Part shown: positions 53,626 to 62,386 of the stretch, one piece after another
Position numbering within the stretch: position 1 is the first letter of the stretch
How the letters are laid out: the number at the start of each line of letters is the position of its first letter
Source: Bacteroidota bacterium
GTDB taxonomy: Bacteria > Bacteroidota > Bacteroidia > Chitinophagales > Chitinophagaceae
Length of the DNA stretch: 64,000 nt
Direction: 5' to 3'
Assembly: GCA_023387985.1 (NCBI GenBank)
Contig: JAEWHC010000006.1
Location: 42,982 to 106,981 of the forward strand
The notes under the pieces: generated by a model
What the model was told of the DNA's origin: nothing
Databases searched by the model: none
What the model saw: the letters and a program-made list of their open reading frames with translations, nothing else
Translations under genes and position numbers: made by a program

Positions 53626-56600
53626 TTATAATTGTCCTCCAACTCCTTTAAACTTCTCTACAAACGAAACAAGCCTTTGAAATACACTTTGTTTCTTAGT
53701 CAAATACTGAGGATTTAAAGGACTCATTTTCGGTAAAAGTGTATTCAATTCTGTTCCGTTTTCACTTGCATATTCTCGCTTCAAGGAATTTGTTATGTAA
53801 CGCTTCGCTGCTTCTTCATTTAGATTTTCTTCTGTGATTAATTCCAATGCTTCCGCTTTCTGTTTGTTTTGAGCAAATACAAAAAATGAATCTATCACAT
53901 TCGCTTTGTCTTGAAGTGGGTCAAGGTCTGTCTCATTGATAAAATCAACAACTAAACTCTCTTTTGCTCTGTTTCCAACACTTGCACGAATAACCCTGCG
54001 TATTTCAGTAATTAAAGTGTCTTTGTCTTTGGTTTTCTTGTTATGCTCAAAAATCAATTCAAGAATGTAGTCAAGGTTTATTTCTTGCGATTTTAATAAG
54101 TCAACTTCAAAAACAACATCGTCCCAGTCAATTGTAGAGTCTTCTGATGCTGCACCGCTTTTCTCACGTCTTAACCAGTCACGTATATCATTATAAGTTG
54201 AACGGTAATCCTGAACAGTCCTTTCTTTGAGCAATTCAATGTTGCGCATCAAAGCTATATCCTCATCTGTTACAAAATGAGCTTTTTTAAATTCTTCAAT
54301 TGCCTCAGGATTATTGATGTCAATTGCTTGAAATTCTTTAAGGTGGTTAAATTCATCATAATTCTGGAGTATGTTTTCTACTCTCAAATACTCTCCGAAT
54401 AATTTCGCAAATTCCTTTTTGTCTTTCTCTTTTACGATTTCGTCAGGGTTAGGGAATTTTTCATTTAACTCTTTTACTACTTCAACATAACCTCTGCGTG
54501 CTTCACCTGTAACAATGTCCGTAAAACCTTCTAAATATTCTTTGTAGCTCTTTTCAAGAACCACATTTTTAGTATTGCTATCACCGAAGAGCGTAATTGC
54601 ATCAATAGTCGCTTTTTCTAAATCACGGAATGTTACAATGTTACCAAAGGTCTTTGTTGCATCATAAATTCTATTTGTTCGTGAAAAGGCTTGAATTAAA
54701 CCGTGATAACGCAAGTTCTTATCAACAAAAAGTGTATTGAGTGTTGGAGCATCAAAGCCCGTTAGAAACATTCCTACTACAATAATTAAGTCAATCTCTT
54801 TGTTCTTTACACGTTTGGCAAGGTCACGGTAATAATTCTGAAACTCTTTACTGTCAACGCTATAACTAGTCCTGAACATGGCGTTATAATCATTGATAGC
54901 TTTGGTTAAAAACTCCTTGGCACTACTATCTAAAGCCGAAGGTTCAAAGGTTTCATCCACTATTTCACCAATTGCACTTTGTTCTTCATTGGCTGCAAAC
55001 GAGAAAATAGTCGCAATCTTTAATGGCTTGTCGCTCTCTTTTTGCAATGTGTTTAATGCCTCATAATAACATTTGGCTGCATCAACACTGCTAACGGCAA
55101 ACATGGCGTTAAAACCTTTGTTGCTACCTTGGTTTCTGTGAGTTTTTATTCTGAAATTCTGTAAAATATATTGAGATATTTCACTAATACGAGCAGGGTG
55201 CAGCAAAGCTTTTCTGTTTTCTGCTGCACTTAACTTTTTCTCGTCTTGTTCGGTTTCTATTTTCTTAAACTGAGGTCGAACATCATTGTAATCAACCTTG
55301 AATTTCAGTACTTTTTCATCTCGAATGGCATCCGTAATTACGTATGAGTGCAATTCACGACCGAAAACGCTTGCAGTAGTTTCAGCACCTAACGCATTTT
55401 GCGGAAAAATTGGCGTTCCTGTAAATCCGAATTGATAGAACTTTTTAAACTTCTTGTTCAGGTTCTTTTGAGCTTCGCCAAATTGAGAACGGTGTGCTTC
55501 ATCAAAAATGAAAACGACTTGCTTTTGGTAAATAGCCAAATCACCCTCACTTTTCATGAGGTTATTCAGTTTTTGTATGGTTGTTACAATAATCTTATTG
55601 TCGTCCTTTTCAATATTTCGCTTTAAACCTGCCGTACTATCAGAACCATTCACACTATCGGGAGAAAACCGCTGATACTCCTTCATAGTCTGAAAGTCTA
55701 AGTCTTTTCGGTCAACTACAAAAAATACCTTATCAATGAAATCTAATTGAGTTGCTAATCTTGCCGCTTTAAAACTGGTAAGTGTTTTTCCTGAACCTGT
55801 AGTATGCCAAATATAACCACCACCTTCTGTATCAGACCATTTTTTGGATAGGTACGAACTTTCAATTTTCCATAAAATTCGCTCTGTTGCTGCAATTTGA
55901 TACGGTCTCATTACGAGCAATGTATCACTTGTATCAAAAACTGAATAAGTGAGCAAGACATTTAAAAGTGTGCGTTTATCAAAAAATGTTGTTGTAAAAT
56001 CTTTGAGGTCTTTAATTAAAGTATTGTCAGCCTTTGCCCAATTCATGGTAAAATCAAAGCTGTTTTTATTTCGCTCAACTGTGTTGGCAAAATAACGGCT
56101 GTCAGTACCGTTTGAAATAACAAAAATCTGCACGTATTTAAAGAGGGAATTACTGGCATTAAAACTCTCTTTGGTATAACGATGCACTTGATTAAACGCT
56201 TCACGGATGGCAACTCCACGTTTTTTTAACTCGACCTGTACTAAAGGTAAACCATTGACTAAAATGGTCACATCATAACGATTGGCATGTGTTCCTTTCT
56301 GTTCAAATTGTTTTATTACCTGTACTTTATTACGTGCAACATTCTTCTTATCTACTAAGTAGATGTTTTGGATATGTCCATCGTCAAAAACGAAATCGTA
56401 TATATAGTTCTCGTGTATTTTTCTTGTTTTCTCAATAAGGTTATCACTTGGCTTATCTAAGTACTCTTCAACAAAACGAGACCATTCTCCATCCGAAAAT
56501 GCCATATTGTTAAGCGACTGAAGTTGAACTCTCACATTCGCCAACATAGCTTCAAGCGTATTTAAGTTTGTCGGATTTTCATAACCTTGATTGATTAGGT

Positions 56601-56733
56601 CTTGAATAAATTCCTTTTCCAGTGCAGCCTCTGTTTGATAAACAGCAGGTGCCTCATTTACCTCAAAATACTTGGTAAATTTATCAAGTACAATGAAGTT
56701 ATTTGATTCTGCTATGGTTTTATACTGTGACAT
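53626..56733 (-). CDS. hsdR: Type I restriction enzyme R subunit (HsdR)
   Basis: The 1035-residue protein has the HsdR plan: N-terminal nuclease domain with the PD-(D/E)xK-like residues D154 (RYDVTILV) and E168/K170 (QVELKKRG); a superfamily 2 motor with Walker A in HTTGSGKTLTS (310-320), DEAH box (IFDEAHRSQFG near 410), the GFTGTPIF motif, and GMFLTGFDAPTLNTLF and QAFSRTNR near 690-730; then a helical C-terminal region that meets the methylase core. It cuts DNA without the host methyl pattern after ATP-driven translocation. It starts 14 bases inside the end of prrC and closes the operon hsdM-hsdS-prrC-hsdR. The DNA is markedly AT-richer than the chromosomal genes to the left. Confidence 0.95.
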   Translation of the reverse strand: MSQYKTIAESNNFIVLDKFTKYFEVNEAPAVYQTEAALEKEFIQDLINQGYENPTNLNTLEAMLANVRVQLQSLNNMAFSDGEWSRFVEEYLDKPSDNLIEKTRKIHENYIYDFVFDDGHIQNIYLVDKKNVARNKVQVIKQFEQKGTHANRYDVTILVNGLPLVQVELKKRGVAIREAFNQVHRYTKESFNASNSLFKYVQIFVISNGTDSRYFANTVERNKNSFDFTMNWAKADNTLIKDLKDFTTTFFDKRTLLNVLLTYSVFDTSDTLLVMRPYQIAATERILWKIESSYLSKKWSDTEGGGYIWHTTGSGKTLTSFKAARLATQLDFIDKVFFVVDRKDLDFQTMKEYQRFSPDSVNGSDSTAGLKRNIEKDDNKIIVTTIQKLNNLMKSEGDLAIYQKQVVFIFDEAHRSQFGEAQKNLNKKFKKFYQFGFTGTPIFPQNALGAETTASVFGRELHSYVITDAIRDEKVLKFKVDYNDVRPQFKKIETEQDEKKLSAAENRKALLHPARISEISQYILQNFRIKTHRNQGSNKGFNAMFAVSSVDAAKCYYEALNTLQKESDKPLKIATIFSFAANEEQSAIGEIVDETFEPSALDSSAKEFLTKAINDYNAMFRTSYSVDSKEFQNYYRDLAKRVKNKEIDLIIVVGMFLTGFDAPTLNTLFVDKNLRYHGLIQAFSRTNRIYDATKTFGNIVTFRDLEKATIDAITLFGDSNTKNVVLEKSYKEYLEGFTDIVTGEARRGYVEVVKELNEKFPNPDEIVKEKDKKEFAKLFGEYLRVENILQNYDEFNHLKEFQAIDINNPEAIEEFKKAHFVTDEDIALMRNIELLKERTVQDYRSTYNDIRDWLRREKSGAASEDSTIDWDDVVFEVDLLKSQEINLDYILELIFEHNKKTKDKDTLITEIRRVIRASVGNRAKESLVVDFINETDLDPLQDKANVIDSFFVFAQNKQKAEALELITEENLNEEAAKRYITNSLKREYASENGTELNTLLPKMSPLNPQYLTKKQSVFQRLVSFVEKFKGVGGQL

Positions 56734-57883
56734 TTTGTGTTTCTTTCCAAAAATTATAATTATCTGTCAGATGCTTTAATAAAAAAGCTACTGTTTGCTT
56801 TTCAGGTTCTGTAGGGTCGGGAACAACTTCGTTTGATAATGTTGAGTGACTTGTAAATTGAATAATCCTGTTATAATATGTTTGCTTATCGTCAGGCAAT
56901 AATCTAGACCATTGCGGATACCCTAAAAAATTAGCCGTTTTCTCATAAAGATTTCTGAGAAGGATGAAGTGATATTTTTGAATGGCGTTATTGTCTATTG
57001 CTTCTTGGATGGTTTGTTTTAGAAATAGGTGATATGAAAAGCTTTTGTTTGAGTCGCCATTCTTTTCTGCTAGTTCATAAGTACCATCTTCAAATTTGTT
57101 CAGCATGTAACATGCTTTATTGCCAAGTTCGTTGAAAAGCACATTGTAAAATAGTGGGCTGTGTGTTGAAACGATAAATTTCAAGCCATTGGATTTCTTG
57201 ATGAGAGTTGCCAAATTAACTGCAAGTTCTATAAGGTGATTATCATCTAATGAGCTTACAGGGTCGTCAATAAACACATATTTTAAATTATTAAACTTGT
57301 CTGTTGAACGATTCTCAGTTTCAGCAATATTTAATTGCTCAACTACTTGTTCAAGCAAACTATAAAATACACACCAAATAAAATTGCTTTCTTCTGCTTT
57401 TGAAATTTTTATGTTCTCAATGCTTTCTTGATTTCCTCCTTCAATTGAGAAAGTAATCTCCGAATATGCTTTTACAGTAATATCTCTGTCGCTCTCATCT
57501 TTGATTGTATATTCTTCATTGAAACGAGGGGTTAACTTGTCACTGGTGTAGTGCTGAAAATTTGATATGATGTTTCCATCAAGCCCTTGGTCTTTTAGGA
57601 ACTCAAGAACCATGTTTGTAAATCCGTTGGGGCGTATAAGAAGTTTTCTGTTTACATCTGCGTCTAAATCATTGTCCCAGTAAAAAAGGTCTTCCGTAAA
57701 TGCATTGTAATAAAGAACTTTAATTCCTGTGTCTTCTTCATCTTCTACGTCTTTTGGAGCAACCAAAAGCCTGAACTCACGTGATAACCGTGTTTTACCA
57801 GTGCCGTTAAATGCATAGATTAACTGTGCTTTTTTATCAGCATTTTTAAGTGTTTCGGAAATTTGTATTAACGACTGCCCCAT
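56720..57883 (-). CDS. prrC: PrrC-family anticodon nuclease, latent tRNA-cutting partner of the RM system
   Basis: The 387-residue protein is almost as long as E. coli PrrC (396). The N-terminal part is an ABC-like NTPase: Walker A AFNGTGKT (24-31), a weak signature region (KISKAEESNFIW, 159-170), Walker B YVFIDDPVSSLDDNH (202-216) and switch His in STHSP (H241). The C-terminal part has R310, E314 (LRNLYEK) and H346 (FTSHST); E. coli PrrC's catalytic triad is R320, E324, H356, so both spacings (4 and 32) are identical. PrrC is held silent by the type IC enzyme and cuts tRNA-Lys at the wobble base when phage inhibits restriction. The gene lies between hsdS and hsdR, just as in E. coli. Target tRNA here is unknown. 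Confidence 0.9.
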   Translation of the reverse strand: MGQSLIQISETLKNADKKAQLIYAFNGTGKTRLSREFRLLVAPKDVEDEEDTGIKVLYYNAFTEDLFYWDNDLDADVNRKLLIRPNGFTNMVLEFLKDQGLDGNIISNFQHYTSDKLTPRFNEEYTIKDESDRDITVKAYSEITFSIEGGNQESIENIKISKAEESNFIWCVFYSLLEQVVEQLNIAETENRSTDKFNNLKYVFIDDPVSSLDDNHLIELAVNLATLIKKSNGLKFIVSTHSPLFYNVLFNELGNKACYMLNKFEDGTYELAEKNGDSNKSFSYHLFLKQTIQEAIDNNAIQKYHFILLRNLYEKTANFLGYPQWSRLLPDDKQTYYNRIIQFTSHSTLSNEVVPDPTEPEKQTVAFLLKHLTDNYNFWKETQNVTV

Positions 57884-57884
57884 T

Positions 57885-59111
57885 TTATGATGCTATATTA
57901 TTCTTAGGAAAGGTTAGTAATAAATCTCGGTAATATTCGTACTGCTTTTTCCTTAACTCAATTTCCTTTGGCAGACCTTCGCTTATTGAGTTAGTGAGGA
58001 TATCGAACTTATCAAGGATAGTAACAATGCGTTCTTGTTCTTCTGGTGAAGGAACTGGAATTACAACTTTTTCTAAACCTCTTGCATTAATAGCAGAAAT
58101 TTTGCCCGAAGAAATATACTTTTTGATTTGGTCGTGGAATTGTTTAGTCCTTGTAAAATAGGCAACGTATTTCGGGTTTAATTGGCTTCTGAATGAAAAA
58201 CAAGCATCGTGTATCACTACGCCTTCATCACCTAACCAAGCTGTTCCCATTCCAATATCCTCAATGGTTTCACCGGCAGCCACAATAACAACATCTCCAT
58301 TTTCAGCAACTCTTAGATTTTTACTTTCAACTAAATCCTCACTAAGAAATGACTTACTTTTGTTTGCCCAAGTACCATAAAAGGTGTACATCTCGCCATA
58401 ATGAATGCAGGGTACACCTTCCGCAATCATATCGTCCTTTACAAATCGTTTTCCTCTTTGAAATTCTCCAATTACGCCTAATGGTTCTCTTTTAATTTCT
58501 AAATCATCAAATTCAAAAAACTGTTCTCTGTAAAAGATGTACTGTTTTTTACGAGCTGTAAGCTCCGCTGTAAGCTCCGCTGTAAGCTCCGCTGTAAGCT
58601 CCGTAAAACTGTCTAGTATACGCACAATTTCTTCCTGCACCGGTAGAGGGGGGACGGGGATGGTAATAGATTTGATATCTTTATCTAATAAATGCTTAAC
58701 TGTTCCGCTCTGTTTACTCATCTCAATTTTTTTAATTACTGGTATTAATAAATGTGATAAATACCTATTCAATACTGTAGTCTCTTCATCAATAGATGAA
58801 AATTTACATACTCGCTGACACAAAAAACCACCATTTGTTTTCCAATTCGCTACGTGAAAATTCCCATCCATTCCAACAAGTAAATCTCCATAAGACAAAA
58901 AATACTTTTCCGGCACATCCTGAGTTGTGAATGTATCGGAGGCTCCATTAAGAACATCACGAATTCGTGCCAACGGTTTTCCTATACCTTCTGAATTAAA
59001 TAATGAAGCATCACACGGAAATCCATAAAGTACATTTGCAACTGATAATAAAGGCTTATATTCCACTCCATCCGGGCAAAGTTCCCGAATCAATTCGTCT
59101 AATTTACTCAT
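57885..59111 (-). CDS. hsdS: Type I restriction-modification specificity subunit (HsdS)
   Basis: The protein of 408 residues has two target recognition domains (about 10-150 and 200-360), each followed by a conserved helix: PPLPVQEEIVRILDSF (about 150-165) and PSPEEQERIVTILDKF (about 360-375). The central helix holds four ELTA units (nucleotide repeat listed separately). The C-terminal RKKQYEYYRDLLLTF repeats the central RKKQYIFYREQFFEF, as expected for the pseudo-symmetric fold. ATG 59111 is chosen since GAGGTG precedes it; a GTG at 59117 that overlaps the hsdM stop (GTGA) would add two residues. One base separates it from prrC. Confidence 0.93.
   Translation of the reverse strand: MSKLDELIRELCPDGVEYKPLLSVANVLYGFPCDASLFNSEGIGKPLARIRDVLNGASDTFTTQDVPEKYFLSYGDLLVGMDGNFHVANWKTNGGFLCQRVCKFSSIDEETTVLNRYLSHLLIPVIKKIEMSKQSGTVKHLLDKDIKSITIPVPPLPVQEEIVRILDSFTELTAELTAELTAELTARKKQYIFYREQFFEFDDLEIKREPLGVIGEFQRGKRFVKDDMIAEGVPCIHYGEMYTFYGTWANKSKSFLSEDLVESKNLRVAENGDVVIVAAGETIEDIGMGTAWLGDEGVVIHDACFSFRSQLNPKYVAYFTRTKQFHDQIKKYISSGKISAINARGLEKVVIPVPSPEEQERIVTILDKFDILTNSISEGLPKEIELRKKQYEYYRDLLLTFPKNNIAS
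58555..58602 (-). repeat. Four 12-bp repeats coding TAEL units in hsdS
   Basis: GCTGTAAGCTCC (plus strand) is repeated exactly four times and encodes ELTA four times in the central helix of HsdS. In EcoR124-type enzymes two or three TAEL units set the length of the nonspecific spacer in the recognition site; slippage between copies changes specificity. The number four here is directly visible. Confidence 0.95.
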
Positions 59112-59113
59112 GC

Positions 59114-60676
59114 TCACACCTCAATCTCTTCAATGATGGTGCGAATGGCCTCACGCAGTTCATTCTCACGTGCTACAATTCTTTCAATTTCTGCATTCAG
59201 CTTTACAATATCAATTTTTTCTCTTGTGTCCTCTCCCTCAACATAGGTAGATACCGAAAGGTTATAATCGTTTTGTACAATTTCATTGTAGGTAGCCAAA
59301 TGAGAAAAATGCTGTATTTCTTCACCCTTGGCAAAGGTATCCACAATGCGGTCTATATTTTGCGGGGTCAGCTTATTGTTGTTGGTCACCTTGATGCATT
59401 CCCCCGATGCATCAATAAAAAGTATTCTGTTGTCATTCTTGTTCTTCTTCATAACCATAATGCAGGTGGCAATGCTTGTACCAAAGAACAGATTGCTGGG
59501 CAGCTGAATGACACAGTCCACATAGTTGTTGTCTACCAGGTATTTACGAATTTTTTGCTCGGCACCGCCACGGTACATAATGCCGGGGAAGCAAACAATG
59601 GCGGCTGTGCCGTTGGGTGCAAGCCAAGAAAGGCTGTGCAGAATAAACGCCATGTCTGCCTTGCTCTTGGGTGCAAGCACACCGGCAGGCGCAAAACGCG
59701 GGTCATTGATGAGCAGCGGGTTTTCGTCACCAGCCCATTTAATAGAGTAGGGAGGGTTGGAGACAATCAATTCAAAAGGCTCTTCATCCCAATGCTGCGG
59801 TGCAGTTAGGGTATCCTCACAAGCCACATTAAACTTGTCAAAACCAATGTCGTGTAAAAACATATTGATACGGCAAAGGTTGTAAGTAGTAATATTAATT
59901 TCTTGCCCAAAAAAGCCGTTGCGAATGGCATCTTTTCCAAGAATTTTTTCTGCCTTTAGCAGCAGAGAGCCGGAACCGCAAGCAGGGTCGTATACCTTAT
60001 TGATTTCGGTTTTGCCCACAATGCCAAGGCGTGTCAAAAGCTCAGAAACATCGGCAGGGGTAAAAAACTCTCCGCCAGATTTGCCCGCATTGGAGGCATA
60101 CATGGTCATCAGATATTCGTAGGCGTCACCAAAGGCGTCGATAGAATGGTCTTTTACATCGCCAAGGTTCATTTCTGCCACACCGTTTAGCAGCTTGACC
60201 AGTTTTTCGTTGCGTTTGCTTACGGTAGACCCCAGCTTGTTGCTGTTTACATCAAAATCATCAAACAAGCCTGCAAAATCATTTTCAGCCTCGCTACCCT
60301 TGGCAGATTCTTCAATGTGACGGAACACTGTTTCTAATGTCTCGTTGAGATTTTCATCGTTTGCAGCTTTTGCACGTACATTGCAAAACAGTTCGCTTGG
60401 TAAAATAAAAAAACCTTTTTCTTCTACCAAGCTGTTCCTTGCTTCTTCTGCATCGGCATCAGACATTTTTGCATAATCAAAATCTGCATTTCCGGCTGCT
60501 GCTTCTCCCGTATTTATGTAGTTGCACAGGTTTTCTGAAATATATCTGTAAAACATGGTGCCAAGAACATAGTTTTTAAAATCCCAGCCATCTACTGCGC
60601 CACGCAGTTCATCTGCAATTGCCCAAATGGCACGGTGAAGCTCATCGCGCTCTTGTTCTTTTTTTGTATCAATCAT
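59114..60676 (-). CDS. hsdM: Type I restriction-modification methyltransferase subunit (HsdM)
   Basis: The 520-residue protein has the helical HsdM N-terminal domain (about 8-160; WAIADELRGAVDGWDFKNY), then the AdoMet-dependent N6-adenine methylase fold: motif I DPACGSGS (230-237), motif IV NPPY (307-310), and the GGEFFTP segment near 201. It methylates adenine in the sequence given by HsdS. It is the first gene of the operon; AAGGTGG precedes the ATG by 8 bases, a strong Shine-Dalgarno sequence, unlike the Bacteroidota genes to the left. Its base composition is also richer in G+C than hsdS, prrC and hsdR. Confidence 0.96.
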   Translation of the reverse strand: MIDTKKEQERDELHRAIWAIADELRGAVDGWDFKNYVLGTMFYRYISENLCNYINTGEAAAGNADFDYAKMSDADAEEARNSLVEEKGFFILPSELFCNVRAKAANDENLNETLETVFRHIEESAKGSEAENDFAGLFDDFDVNSNKLGSTVSKRNEKLVKLLNGVAEMNLGDVKDHSIDAFGDAYEYLMTMYASNAGKSGGEFFTPADVSELLTRLGIVGKTEINKVYDPACGSGSLLLKAEKILGKDAIRNGFFGQEINITTYNLCRINMFLHDIGFDKFNVACEDTLTAPQHWDEEPFELIVSNPPYSIKWAGDENPLLINDPRFAPAGVLAPKSKADMAFILHSLSWLAPNGTAAIVCFPGIMYRGGAEQKIRKYLVDNNYVDCVIQLPSNLFFGTSIATCIMVMKKNKNDNRILFIDASGECIKVTNNNKLTPQNIDRIVDTFAKGEEIQHFSHLATYNEIVQNDYNLSVSTYVEGEDTREKIDIVKLNAEIERIVARENELREAIRTIIEEIEV

Positions 60677-60984
60677 CTATTTTTCCACCTTTTTGCAATT
60701 CATCATAATCATGGCAGCAGGACTACCTGCTTCATTGCGATACTTTATCCGGACTTGATTATGTGCCTTCTATAGTTACTATCACACTTTAACTTACAGT
60801 ATATCACACCCCGTAATAATTCAAAAGAACGTTTGGCATAATCACACTGCTTTGTTTAATAATTCAAACAAGGTAATATATGTGTTTAATAACAGTAGGC
60901 TCCTTCTTTTTTAAAATAGTGAATAGGGAGAGGCGGTAACGGCCTCTCCCTTAAATGGTTATATAATTATATGATTGAAAGGAT
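60677..60984. other. Regulatory gap between hsdM and the excisionase-like gene
   Basis: About 308 bases, no gene. On the minus strand a TATACT (60803-60798) with TTGAAT (60824-60819) 15 bases before it could be a sigma-70 promoter for hsdM, although the spacing is short. AATAATTCAAA occurs twice (60815-60825, and about 60856-60866), and ATCACAC three times (about 60780, 60804 and 60840); they may be operator sites. Near 60926-60950 a strong hairpin lies (separate entry). Confidence 0.45.
60926..60950. terminator. Strong hairpin GGGAGAGGC/GCCTCTCCC, possible terminator
   Basis: Perfect 9-bp arms (60926-60934, 60942-60950) and a 7-base loop. The following sequence is TTAAAT on the plus side and TATTCACTATTTT on the minus side, so the T-run is weak. 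It could end transcription in either direction or be the foot of an attenuator before the excisionase gene. Confidence 0.45.
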
Positions 60985-61002
60985 TTGATTTTTATAAATA
61001 AT

Positions 61003-61194
61003 ATGCACGAGGACAAATATAGCAATAGAAAGGTATTAAAGGTTGAGGACATCAAAGAAATATTAGGAATCGGGCAAAATGCTGCATATAATTTAGTGAA
61101 AAACAATGAGCAATATAATTTTACAGTGCACAGGATTGGCAGACAAATCATTATCCCAAAGGATGAATTCTTTAAGGCGTTTCATCTTTCTTAG
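61003..61194 (+). CDS. Excisionase-like small HTH protein
   Basis: The 63-residue product has one winged-helix/MerR-like HTH domain: VLKVEDIKEILGIGQNAAYN (about 10-29), then a wing (VHRIGRQIIIPKDEF), as in the Xis proteins of Tn916-type elements (domain HTH_17). It probably bends DNA at the attachment site and sets the direction of the integrase. A TTG start at 60985 would add MIFINN; GAAAGGA lies only two bases before it and 20 before the ATG, so the start is not certain. Its 3' end overlaps the 3' end of the integrase gene on the other strand by 23 bases. Confidence 0.8.
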   Translation: MHEDKYSNRKVLKVEDIKEILGIGQNAAYNLVKNNEQYNFTVHRIGRQIIIPKDEFFKAFHLS

Positions 61195-62386
61195 AGTCAT
61201 TGTTGTTACTGAGAATGGATGAAATTGTACTTATTACATTATCAGTACTACTAGATTCGAGATGTACATATACTTCTTGTGCCATTTTTGTGGATGCATG
61301 TCCCGCAGCTTTTGCAATCGCAATCAATGGCACGCTGTTTTGATAAGCAAGAGAAATAAATGTGTGCCGCAAATCATGGAAACGGATATGCCTTAATTTA
61401 TTATTTTCAAGAAAATCTTTAAAAAGTTCAGATAAGTAGTTAGGTCGTATAGGCTTTCCCGCTTTATCTGTTAATATATAAGGACTATCAAAATATTCGT
61501 CTTGTAAAATGGATTTCATTTGTAATTGTTCTGTCTGTTGGTTTTTTAAAATTATAATAACATCATCGGGTAAGGCTAATATACGATTGCTTTCAATAGT
61601 TTTTGTGGATTTATTTATATATTGACTACCAGCTTGTGTCCTAGTATTTTGAACATGAATGGTTTTTTTCTCAAAATCTATATCATGCCATGTCAGACCG
61701 CAAATCTCACCACGTCTAAGCCCACAATATATGCTCAAATTTACAGAAATTATAAGCCGTTGGTCTTTTGATTCTTCTAATTTCAACAGGAGATTTTTAC
61801 ATTCTTCAATAGAGTAAAAATCTCCTTTAAAATCTTTTTTAGTTTCTAGTTTTTTTACCTTGGTCATTACATTTTCAGCAACCAAATCGTTTTGATAAGC
61901 ATTATTGAGTACAGCAGTTAAAAAGTCAAGGTGCTTATTTATTGTTGCATTGGATAGTTTTTTAGTTGCCTTGGTTGTTTTAATATAATCTAATATATCA
62001 TTCTTTTTTAAATTGCTTATCTGTTTAGAACAAATAAAATGTGAAGAGATATGCTTTTTTATATTTTTGTAGCCATACAGGGTTGTGGGTGCTAAATCAG
62101 CAACCCTTAGATAATCATCAATACAAGCTTCAAGGGTAATACGCTTTTCAATCTTTTCTTTCAAATTAAGTGTAACGGCAGCTTCATGCTTATCCCTTAA
62201 TTCTCTTGCTTCTTTCAAAGTTGCGACAGCTTTAGTTTCACGTACTCTTATACCATTTTCTGATTTGTAGTAAAGTGTTACATAATATTTTTTACTATTT
62301 TCATCCTGCTTTATATTGCGCTCTATAGTTGTGCTTACCCATGAAAGTTGCACGTCCTTTACTATAAGATATACTAAATATAGCAT
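61172..62386 (-). CDS. int: Tyrosine recombinase (phage-type integrase)
   Basis: The 404-residue protein has an N-terminal arm-binding region (about 20-75; KKYYVTLYYKSENGIRVRETK), a SAM-like core-binding domain (about 85-180) and the catalytic domain with R224 (YCGLRRGEICGL), H337 and R340 (FHDLRHTF), H363 (AGHAS) and the nucleophile Y373 (QEVYVHL). All catalytic residues are present. The gene lies 89 bases from the 3' end of the tmRNA gene, the usual position of integrases that use ssrA as target. The start 62386 is the first ATG; VSTTIERNIKQ (62335) may be closer to the real N terminus, since the first residues are atypical. Confidence 0.95.
   Translation of the reverse strand: MLYLVYLIVKDVQLSWVSTTIERNIKQDENSKKYYVTLYYKSENGIRVRETKAVATLKEARELRDKHEAAVTLNLKEKIEKRITLEACIDDYLRVADLAPTTLYGYKNIKKHISSHFICSKQISNLKKNDILDYIKTTKATKKLSNATINKHLDFLTAVLNNAYQNDLVAENVMTKVKKLETKKDFKGDFYSIEECKNLLLKLEESKDQRLIISVNLSIYCGLRRGEICGLTWHDIDFEKKTIHVQNTRTQAGSQYINKSTKTIESNRILALPDDVIIILKNQQTEQLQMKSILQDEYFDSPYILTDKAGKPIRPNYLSELFKDFLENNKLRHIRFHDLRHTFISLAYQNSVPLIAIAKAAGHASTKMAQEVYVHLESSSTDNVISTISSILSNNNDSKKDETP

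Noticed and set aside
53279..53680. 133-codon plus-strand ORF between lacZ and hsdR
   Set aside because: Its first half is the long hairpin and the rest runs into the end of hsdR antisense; composition is not protein-like.
56720..57883. Generic AAA_13 or SMC-like ATPase
   Set aside because: The operon position, the length and the R-x3-E-x31-H triad point to PrrC rather than to a generic ATPase; RloC is excluded because the long coiled coil with zinc hook is absent.
58555..58602. Microsatellite from an assembly error
   Set aside because: The 12-bp units keep the HsdS frame and encode the TAEL units known from type IC specificity proteins.
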